Shown here in pieces: positions 1-5,730 of a DNA stretch of 5,872 nucleotides; within the stretch, counting starts at the first letter, position 1, and each line of letters begins with the position of its first letter. The notes beneath the pieces were generated by a model. That model had not been told where the DNA came from. It searched no databases and worked only from the letters and a program-made list of their open reading frames with translations. The stretch is taken from positions 1-5,872 of the forward strand of contig JAPLER010000016.1 of the NCBI GenBank assembly GCA_026391115.1. The letters are read 5' to 3'. The position numbers and the translations under genes are program-made. Source of the DNA: Bacteroidota bacterium (GTDB lineage: Bacteria; Bacteroidota; Bacteroidia; Chitinophagales; Chitinophagaceae).

Positions 1-1
1 C

Positions 2-655
2 ATATTACTTTTTATAGGTATTAAGTCCACTATTAAAAACATTAAAAATGTATTGGTTCTATCTGTATTATTTTTTATAGTAGGTCATTGTTTTATTGGA
101 CATAAAGAAGAAAGATTTTTGTTTCCAATTTTTTGTGCATTACCTATAATTGTAGGTTTTCAATTAGAATCTTTTATTATTTATACAAAGCAGAAGAAAT
201 GGTTGAAACAACTCATAAATTTCTTTATCTATTCTAGTATTTTATTGAATATTTTTTTATTCATTATACTTGCTATAACACCTTACTCACAAACTGTTTA
301 TATGAGTTATTTATTGAGTAAAAAATTTGATAGGAAAAATGTGGTCATTTATACGGTTAACAGAAATCCAATTGAAACAGAAAGTTTACTACAGTTAAAG
401 TACTATGAAAACTCAATGAAAAATATTAGTTTTAAAAAAGTTAAATCTATAGATAGTGTCTTGATAACAAAAGCTCCCTTTTTAGCTGTTGAATTTAATC
501 AAGTTGCTGGTGAAAGAAACAAATTAGAAACTTTTGGATATAAAAAAAGCTTTTCTTCTTCTAATTTATTATGGAGGGTTAATGAACTTTTATTTCAAAA
601 TAAAATAGCTACAGTTAATGATATTTGGACTTTATATGAATTAGATAAAAACTAA
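2..655 (+). CDS. GT22 (Alg9/PIG-B-like) membrane mannosyltransferase, 3' part only
   Basis: The frame is open from the left window edge (first full codon at base 2) to TAA at 653-655, so about 217 C-terminal residues are visible and the true start lies upstream. An internal TTG at 53 is not a credible start because the frame stays open before it. The diagnostic feature is H-K-E-E-R-F followed by LFP at visible residues 34-42, just after a hydrophobic segment. This HKExRF signature marks the GT22 family of polyprenyl-phosphate-mannose-dependent mannosyltransferases (ALG9, ALG12, PIG-B). Hydrophobic spans lie at about residues 17-33, 40-55 and 71-93, followed by a polar tail of about 120 residues. 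Family knowledge: these are polytopic enzymes that add mannose from a lipid-phosphate donor on the non-cytoplasmic face. The acceptor here is unknown. It is very AT-rich (three sampled 60-base lines have 13-14 G+C each). The phosphotransferase gene follows after 47 nt and is probably cotranscribed. Family call fairly sure; substrate unknown. Confidence 0.8.
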   Translation: MLLFIGIKSTIKNIKNVLVLSVLFFIVGHCFIGHKEERFLFPIFCALPIIVGFQLESFIIYTKQKKWLKQLINFFIYSSILLNIFLFIILAITPYSQTVYMSYLLSKKFDRKNVVIYTVNRNPIETESLLQLKYYENSMKNISFKKVKSIDSVLITKAPFLAVEFNQVAGERNKLETFGYKKSFSSSNLLWRVNELLFQNKIATVNDIWTLYELDKN

Positions 656-694
656 AATAATTTTTAATTTGTAACTAATAATCTTAGATTTTTT

Positions 695-699
695 GGAGG
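695..699 (+). promoter_or_regulatory. Shine-Dalgarno-like GGAGG before the phosphotransferase gene
   Basis: GGAGG lies only 3 nt before the ATG at 703. The motif is a textbook Shine-Dalgarno core, but the spacing is shorter than the usual 5-9 nt. No other ATG sits nearby in frame (the first alternative is TTG at 724, 24 nt away), so ATG 703 remains the best start. Most Bacteroidota genes lack such a motif, as does nrdJ in this window, so its role is uncertain. Confidence 0.4.
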
Positions 700-702
700 T
701 AA

Positions 703-2001
703 ATGACTAATTTAAAAAAAATATTGTCTCAAAAAATAGCTATTTGGGTAATAGGATTGCTAATACTTTTTACAATTGGAGTTAAGCTTATAAGTATAAA
801 GTCTGAAGAAAAAATTATTGAATATCATTTTTATAAAGAAGATGAAGCAACTGCATTGTACAATCCAATTTCTCAACCAACAGGTAAGCCATTTAATAAA
901 AAAAATGTTGTAGTAATAATGGTAGAAAGTTTAAGTAAAGAGTTTATGGGAAGTTTAAGTAACCAGCCTACATACACTCCTTTTTTAGATAGCCTTAGTA
1001 AACATAGTTTAGTTTTTACAGATGCGTATGCCAATGGAAAGCAAAGTGTACAGGGCATTCCAGCTATTACAGCAAGTATTCCAAGCATTATGAATGGCTT
1101 TTTTATTAATACACCTTATGCCAATAATAACTATAAGGGATTGGGAACTTTATTTACAGAGCAAGGTTATTACACAGCATTTATGCATGGTGCACATAAT
1201 GGCTCTATGAACTTTGATGCATTTGCAAAACAAGCTGGCTACAAAGATTATTTTGGCAGAAATGAATACAATAATGAAAAAGATTTTGATGGTGATTGGG
1301 GTATTTGGGACGAGGAGTTTTTACAATTTGCAGCTAAACAAATGACTGATTGTAAAAAGCCTTTTCACTTTTCTATCTTTACATTATCATCTCATCATCC
1401 TTATTTTATTCCAAAAAGATATGAGCAAAATTTTGTAAAAAAATCAGAGAATCATTTATGCAGAGTAATTGAATATACTGATTTTGCATTGCAACAGTTT
1501 TTTAAAACTGCACAACAACAAGATTGGTACAACAATACAATTTTTGTAATAACAGCAGATCATACTGGCGAATCATTACATCCATTTTACTCGAATAGTG
1601 TTGGGCAATATCAAATACCTATTATAATGTTTGACCCACAAAGCAATGTGCAACAACTCTACAATCAAACTGTTTCACAAGCAGATATTTTACCTAGCAT
1701 TTTACATAAACTCAATTATCCTGTAAGCAATTTTAGTTTTGGTAATGATGTTTTTGCAAAACCAAGTTTTGGTATTTATTACACCAATAATCAATATCAG
1801 ATTACACAAAATGGCTATATCTTAAGTTTTGATGGTATTAAATCAACTAGTTTATATCATTTTGCAACAGATAGTTTATTGAAAGAAAATTTATTGCAAA
1901 ATGCAAATGCTATAGGAATGAAACTGCACCTAGAAGCCACTATTAAATCTTATATTCAGCAATACAATAACAAATTAATATCCAATAAAATGTTACCTTA
2001 A
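703..2001 (+). CDS. LtaS/MdoB-family (sulfatase superfamily) phosphotransferase with single membrane anchor
   Basis: 432 residues, ATG to TAA. Residues about 12-32 form one hydrophobic membrane anchor; the rest reads as an extracytoplasmic alkaline-phosphatase-fold domain. Visible motifs: VVVIMVESLS (metal-ligand Glu75), NGKQSVQGIPA with Ser115 at the nucleophile position (Thr in Staphylococcus LtaS, by eye alignment), DGDWGIWDEEF near 196-206, SSHHPY with His231/232, and TADHTGE with metal ligands Asp286-His287. The C-terminal part (QADILPSI, FGNDVF, near 326-351) resembles Bacteroidota members. Known family members move a phosphoglycerol or phosphoethanolamine head group from a phospholipid to a glycolipid or glycan outside the cytoplasmic membrane. 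Relatives are usually about 600-650 residues with four or five N-terminal membrane spans; here those spans are missing, and the 47 nt upstream carry stops and cannot encode them. It probably shares a transcript with the upstream GT22 gene, and a hairpin terminator follows the stop. Substrate unknown; a sulfatase activity is less likely because the Cys/Ser-x-Pro-x-Arg sulfatase motif is absent. Confidence 0.88.
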   Translation: MTNLKKILSQKIAIWVIGLLILFTIGVKLISIKSEEKIIEYHFYKEDEATALYNPISQPTGKPFNKKNVVVIMVESLSKEFMGSLSNQPTYTPFLDSLSKHSLVFTDAYANGKQSVQGIPAITASIPSIMNGFFINTPYANNNYKGLGTLFTEQGYYTAFMHGAHNGSMNFDAFAKQAGYKDYFGRNEYNNEKDFDGDWGIWDEEFLQFAAKQMTDCKKPFHFSIFTLSSHHPYFIPKRYEQNFVKKSENHLCRVIEYTDFALQQFFKTAQQQDWYNNTIFVITADHTGESLHPFYSNSVGQYQIPIIMFDPQSNVQQLYNQTVSQADILPSILHKLNYPVSNFSFGNDVFAKPSFGIYYTNNQYQITQNGYILSFDGIKSTSLYHFATDSLLKENLLQNANAIGMKLHLEATIKSYIQQYNNKLISNKMLP

Positions 2002-2009
2002 CAGCAATA

Positions 2010-2037
2010 AAAAAGCTCAGCAATTGCTGAGCTTTTT
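2010..2037. terminator. bidirectional intrinsic terminator between convergent genes
   Basis: A perfect inverted repeat: GCTCAGC (2015-2021), loop AATT, GCTGAGC (2026-2032). It is extended by five A-T pairs because the stem is preceded by an A run (2009-2014) and followed by a T run (2033-2037), giving a 12-bp stem. Read on either strand it is a GC-rich hairpin followed by U residues. It starts 8 nt after the phosphotransferase stop and ends 24 nt beyond the nrdJ stop, so it can end both convergent transcripts. Confidence 0.9.
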
Positions 2038-2061
2038 ATATTATTTTATTGTGTGTATTGA

Positions 2062-5000
2062 TTAGCTACAACCTAAGCTATTACCACAGTTTAAACATTT
2101 GTAGCAAGTGCCACTACGTACAGTAATGTGACCACAAGTGTTACAAGCAGGAGCATCACTTTGCATTGATTTAGCAGCTTGGTTCATCATATCTAAACCA
2201 GCATCTGCCTTTACAGCAACTGCTGCACGTTGTAATTTTTGTGGGGAGTGAGTTTCGCTAACATTTGCACTTGGTGCAGATACAGTCATACTGCTTAATT
2301 CTGTTCCACCAATGTAACTTAATTCACCACCATCATCATCACCTAAATTTTCAACAGTTGGTTTATCTAAAACGTGAACTAAATCTGTTCTTCCTAAATA
2401 CTCATAAGCCAATGCCCTAAACACAAAGTCAACTAAACTTGTTGTTGTTTTAATATTTGGATGATCAACCATTCCACTTGGTTCAAATCGAGTGAACACA
2501 AATTTTTCTACAAACTCTTCTAATGGCACACCATATTGTAAACCTACAGAAATAGCGATAGCAAAGCAATTCATCAAACTTCTTACAGTACTTCCTTCTT
2601 TGGCAAGGTCAACAAATATTTCTCCTAAAGTTCCATCTGTATATTCACCAGTTCTTAAGAAAATAGCCTGACCATTAATCTTTGCTTTTTGTGTAAATCC
2701 TCTACGTTTGCTTGGCAATGCTTTTCTTTCAACAATTGATGATAATGCACGTTTTAATTTAGTGTCTTTACTTGCCACCATTCTTTTTTGCATTTCTACT
2801 AATAACTCTTCAACTGAATAGTCTTCAAGATTTCTAGTCTCACTTACAACTGTTTCTGCAACTGACTCACTAACTTCCTGACTCGTGGTTTCTTCGGTCT
2901 TTTTCTTCTTATCTGCTTTATTGCTTAATGGTTGGCTCAATTTGCTTCCATCTCTATATAATGCACAAGCTTTTAAACCTAGTTCCCAACTTAGTTTGTA
3001 GCTATCTGCAATTTCTGCTACTGCTGCTTCATTTGGCAAGTTGATGGTTTTAGAAATAGCACCACTTAAAAATGGTTGACAAGCTGCCATCATTCTAATG
3101 TGTCCATGAGCGTGAATATAGCGTGTACCTTTATTGCCACATTTATTAGCACAATCAAATACTGATAAATGTTCGTCCTTTAAATAAGGTGCACCTTCAA
3201 CAGTCATTGTACCACATATATAATCTCCAGCTGCTTCAATTTCTTCATCTGTAAAGCCTAATTCTTCTAAAACATTTAGACCAAAGTCATTTATTTGTGC
3301 TTCGTTAAAACCTAATCTTCTCAAGCAATCATCACCCAAAACAAATCTATTAAATACAAAGTTGATGGCGAAAGCAGCTTTTAATCCACCTTCTAACTTA
3401 GCAATTTCTTCTGCTGTAAATCCTTTAGCAGCAAGGGTTTCTGCATTAATGTATGGAGAGCCTTCAAAACTTCCACTACCCACAGCATACTTTTCAATGG
3501 CTTTAATTTCTTCTGGTGTGTAGCCCAATGTTTCTAAAGCATTTGGCACAGCACCGTTGATGATTTTGAAATATCCACCACCAGAAAGTTTTTTAAATTT
3601 AACTAAAGCAAAATCTGGCTCAACACCTGTTGTATCACAATCCATTACTAAACCAATAGTACCTGTTGGTGCAATAACAGTTGTTTGTGCATTTCTATAA
3701 CCATATTGTTCTCCCATTTGAACAGCATCATCCCAAGCCTTAGTAGCTGCTTTTAATAAAGCATCTGGGCAGTGTTGTGCTTTAATACCAATAGGTGTAA
3801 TACTTAATCCTTCATAAGCACCATCTGCATCGTAAGCTGCTGCTCTATGATTACGCATTACACGCAACATATCTTCTTTATTGTCTTCGTATTTGGCAAA
3901 TGCACCTAAAAAGCTTGCCATTTCTGCACTTGTTTTGTATGCAGTACCAGTCATTATTGCTGAAATTGCACCAGCAATACCTCTTGCTTCTTCACTATCA
4001 TAAGCAATACCACTAATCATTAATATAGTACCAAGGTTGGCAAAACCTAAACCTAACGTTCTATAATCGTAACTTAATTGTGCTACTTCTTTACTTGGAA
4101 ACTGTGCCATTAAAACACTAATTTCTAACACTACAGTCCATAATCTGCTGATGTATTCTAAACCTTCAATATCAATACTATTTGTTTCTTCGTTAAAGAA
4201 CTTGCGTAGATTGATTGATGCCAAATTACAAGCAGTATTATCTAAGAACATATACTCGCTGCAAGGGTTACTAGCATTGATGCGACCACCTTGTGGACAA
4301 GTATGCCATTCGTTAATTGTAGTATCGTATTGTGTACCAGGATCTGCACAACGCCAAGCTGCATTTGCAATTTTATCCCATACTTCTTGTGCAGGTACAC
4401 TTTTCATTGTTCTACCATCTGTTCTTGCTTTTAACTCCCAATTACCACCTTCATTTAATGCTGTAAAAAATGAGTTAGGAATACGAACAGAGTTGTTACT
4501 GTTTTGTCCACTTACTGTATTGTAAGCTTCGCCTTCATAATGATTATCATATCCTGCATTGATTAATGCAGCTACTTTATCTTCTTCTTTAACTTTCCAG
4601 TCAATAAAATCTAATACTTCAGGATGATCCAAATCTAAGCAAACCATTTTAGCTGCACGACGCGTAGTACCACCACTTTTAATAGCACCTGCACTTCTAT
4701 CTCCTATTTTCAAGAAGCTCATTAACCCACTAGAAGTACCACCACCACTCAGTTTTTCGCCACTACCACGTATTTGAGAAAAGTTGGTGCCCACACCACT
4801 ACCATACTTAAATATTCTTGCTTCACGAATCCATAAATCCATAATACCACCATCGTTTACCAAATCATCGCCTACACTCAATATAAAACAAGCGTGAGGT
4901 TGAGGACGTTCGTAAGCATTGGTAGATTTACTTAATTCTTTTGTAACTGGATCAACATAATAATGCCCTTGAGGTTTTCCTGTAATGCCATAGCTTTCGT

Positions 5001-5421
5001 GCAAACCAGTATTAAACCATTGTGGACTATTGGGTACACAACTTTGGTTTAATATACTATATACTAATTCATCGTAGAAAACAGTAGCATCTTGTGCTGT
5101 TGCAAAATAGCCATAACGCTCTCCCCACACTTTCCAGCAATTTGCCATTCTATGTGCAACTTCTTTAGCACTTGTTTCTCTGCCCAAGCTGCCATCGGCT
5201 TGTGGCACACCTGCTTTTCTAAAATATTTTTGAGCCAAAATATCTGTAGCAATTTGGCTCCATTGTTTAGGAACTTCTACATTATTCATTTCAAATACCT
5301 TTTCGCCAGTAGGGTTCTTAATGACACTGCTGCGATAGTCGTATTCAAATAAATCAAAAGCTGAAACATCATCTTTTGTAAAGCGGCGTTGAAACTGCAA
5401 AGCTTGAGGGTTGTGTGGCAT
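2062..5421 (-). CDS. nrdJ: adenosylcobalamin-dependent (class II) ribonucleotide reductase
   Basis: 1119 residues. It reduces ribonucleotides to deoxyribonucleotides in the cytoplasm using a B12-generated thiyl radical, without oxygen. Start: ATG at 5421 is the first ATG after an in-frame TAA two codons upstream; no Shine-Dalgarno is seen. Active site: N385-P-C387-S-E389 holds the radical cysteine with its Asn and Glu partners. Cys178 (in PHACFI) and Cys398 (in NTACNL) form the reducing pair; the 11-residue gap 387-398 matches characterised class II enzymes. APTGTIG at 584-590 is the phosphate-binding loop. Residues 632-752 carry a family-specific segment with an internal repeat. A charged low-complexity linker spans about 833-865, a TSCPD domain about 905-1010, and an acidic/low-complexity linker about 1025-1090. 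The C-terminus has CxxC (1093/1096), CxxCxxC (1106/1109/1112) and Cys1118, likely zinc binding and/or a thiol relay. I see no N-terminal ATP-cone. Length is normal for this large NrdJ type; no frameshift or lost residue. No cobalamin riboswitch is visible upstream. Confidence 0.97.
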   Translation of the reverse strand: MPHNPQALQFQRRFTKDDVSAFDLFEYDYRSSVIKNPTGEKVFEMNNVEVPKQWSQIATDILAQKYFRKAGVPQADGSLGRETSAKEVAHRMANCWKVWGERYGYFATAQDATVFYDELVYSILNQSCVPNSPQWFNTGLHESYGITGKPQGHYYVDPVTKELSKSTNAYERPQPHACFILSVGDDLVNDGGIMDLWIREARIFKYGSGVGTNFSQIRGSGEKLSGGGTSSGLMSFLKIGDRSAGAIKSGGTTRRAAKMVCLDLDHPEVLDFIDWKVKEEDKVAALINAGYDNHYEGEAYNTVSGQNSNNSVRIPNSFFTALNEGGNWELKARTDGRTMKSVPAQEVWDKIANAAWRCADPGTQYDTTINEWHTCPQGGRINASNPCSEYMFLDNTACNLASINLRKFFNEETNSIDIEGLEYISRLWTVVLEISVLMAQFPSKEVAQLSYDYRTLGLGFANLGTILMISGIAYDSEEARGIAGAISAIMTGTAYKTSAEMASFLGAFAKYEDNKEDMLRVMRNHRAAAYDADGAYEGLSITPIGIKAQHCPDALLKAATKAWDDAVQMGEQYGYRNAQTTVIAPTGTIGLVMDCDTTGVEPDFALVKFKKLSGGGYFKIINGAVPNALETLGYTPEEIKAIEKYAVGSGSFEGSPYINAETLAAKGFTAEEIAKLEGGLKAAFAINFVFNRFVLGDDCLRRLGFNEAQINDFGLNVLEELGFTDEEIEAAGDYICGTMTVEGAPYLKDEHLSVFDCANKCGNKGTRYIHAHGHIRMMAACQPFLSGAISKTINLPNEAAVAEIADSYKLSWELGLKACALYRDGSKLSQPLSNKADKKKKTEETTSQEVSESVAETVVSETRNLEDYSVEELLVEMQKRMVASKDTKLKRALSSIVERKALPSKRRGFTQKAKINGQAIFLRTGEYTDGTLGEIFVDLAKEGSTVRSLMNCFAIAISVGLQYGVPLEEFVEKFVFTRFEPSGMVDHPNIKTTTSLVDFVFRALAYEYLGRTDLVHVLDKPTVENLGDDDGGELSYIGGTELSSMTVSAPSANVSETHSPQKLQRAAVAVKADAGLDMMNQAAKSMQSDAPACNTCGHITVRSGTCYKCLNCGNSLGCS

Positions 5422-5465
5422 ACGTTAAAAAATTTATTTAGAGGTTAGTTAGTTTTTTTTCGAGT

Positions 5466-5486
5466 CACCAAATTATTGGTTTGGTG
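5466..5486 (-). promoter_or_regulatory. hairpin in predicted nrdJ 5' leader
   Basis: CACCAAA (5466-5472) and TTTGGTG (5480-5486) are perfect complements around a 7-nt loop. In the nrdJ transcript this stem ends 44 nt before the start codon and is followed by a run of eight A residues, not U, so it is not a terminator for nrdJ. It could affect mRNA stability or translation. The structure is seen in the sequence; a function is only inferred. Confidence 0.4.
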
Positions 5487-5523
5487 GGGAACGAAAATAT
5501 TAGTCTGTAACTTTTATTGGTCA

Positions 5524-5545
5524 TTTACAATTTACACAAATTGTG
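5524..5545. repeat. repeat module copy 1: TTTACAATTT plus CACAAATTGTG dyad
   Basis: TTTACAATTT (5524-5533) is followed after 1 nt by CACAAATTGTG (5535-5545), an inverted repeat of CACAA/TTGTG with a single central base. Both elements recur 66-79 nt further right. The right half of the dyad overlaps the DnaA box at 5542-5550. Possible transcription-factor operator; the regulator is unknown. Confidence 0.5.
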
Positions 5546-5550
5546 GATAA
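5542..5550 (-). promoter_or_regulatory. perfect DnaA box TTATCCACA
   Basis: TGTGGATAA on the + strand is the exact complement of the consensus high-affinity DnaA box TTATCCACA. A weaker opposing box, ATTTACACA (5530-5538, one mismatch to TTWTNCACA), lies 3 nt away on the + strand, and TGTGAATTA (5555-5563) is another one-mismatch site on the - strand. DnaA boxes upstream of ribonucleotide reductase genes are known for Escherichia coli nrdAB, so a regulatory role is plausible. The match is certain; binding is not shown. Confidence 0.5.
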
Positions 5551-5576
5551 ACTATGTGAATTACGATGAAATGCAA
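5547..5576 (-). promoter_or_regulatory. candidate Bacteroidota-type nrdJ promoter
   Basis: On the - strand TTG (5574-5576) is followed after 19 nt by TAGTTTAT (5547-5554). This resembles the Bacteroidota housekeeping pattern of TTG, 19-23 nt, then TAnnTTTG, although the -7 element misses its last two positions. It would give a leader of about 120 nt containing the hairpin at 5466-5486. The -7 element overlaps the DnaA box at 5542-5550, so DnaA binding could compete with RNA polymerase. Weak by itself because such short motifs arise by chance in AT-rich DNA. Confidence 0.25.
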
Positions 5577-5591
5577 AAGGGCATTGCATTT
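5569..5591. repeat. inverted repeat AAATGCAA/TTGCATTT
   Basis: AAATGCAA (5569-5576) and TTGCATTT (5584-5591) are perfect 8-bp complements around the 7-nt loop AAGGGCA. It sits between the two repeat modules and overlaps the candidate -33 element of the nrdJ promoter, so it could be an operator as well as a potential hairpin. No T run follows, so it is not a terminator. Confidence 0.45.
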
Positions 5592-5624
5592 TACAATTTG
5601 TTAACATTGAAACCACAATTTGTG
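5590..5624. repeat. repeat module copy 2: TTTACAATTT plus CACAATTTGTG dyad
   Basis: TTTACAATTT (5590-5599) recurs exactly, followed after 14 nt by CACAATTTGTG (5614-5624), which is the exact reverse complement of the dyad in copy 1. The gap includes the 8-bp palindrome TGTTAACA (5599-5606, overlapping the first element by one base). The half-site CACAA/TTGTG resembles half of an NrdR box, but the centre is 1 nt rather than 4. Confidence 0.5.
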
Positions 5625-5721
5625 AGCAAAAATTTCTTTGAAAATTTACAAGAACTTACTTGTTAGAAACGACAAGGTTTTGAAGATATTATAATAAGAT
5701 GGGAATTTAGATTTGCACAGG

Positions 5722-5730
5722 TGGGGATAA
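5722..5730 (-). promoter_or_regulatory. second DnaA-like box, TTATCCCCA
   Basis: TGGGGATAA on the + strand differs by one base from the consensus DnaA box complement. Like the first box it faces a weaker + strand site, ATTTGCACA at 5711-5719, here 2 nt away. The repeated arrangement of a weak box converging on a strong one is the main reason to list it. Confidence 0.35.

Noticed and set aside
873..1088. Open frame of 71 codons on the - strand
   Set aside because: Lies wholly within the well-supported phosphotransferase gene, has no recognisable domain, and is best explained as an antisense shadow.
4151..4525. Open frame of 124 codons on the + strand
   Set aside because: Lies antisense inside the conserved catalytic part of nrdJ, including the NPCSE region; no domain or start context supports it.
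5064..5352. Short open frames on both strands (5064-5252 - strand, 5092-5352 + strand)
   Set aside because: Both overlap the N-terminal coding part of nrdJ in other frames and show no family features.
5535..5624. Canonical NrdR boxes
   Set aside because: The half-sites CACAA/TTGTG fit, but the canonical 16-bp site has a 4-nt centre and two sites close together; here the centre is 1 nt and the sites are 79 nt apart. Kept only as a variant hypothesis.
5648..5663. ACAAG/CTTGT inverted repeat
   Set aside because: Only 5 bp with a 6-nt loop, expected often by chance in AT-rich DNA.
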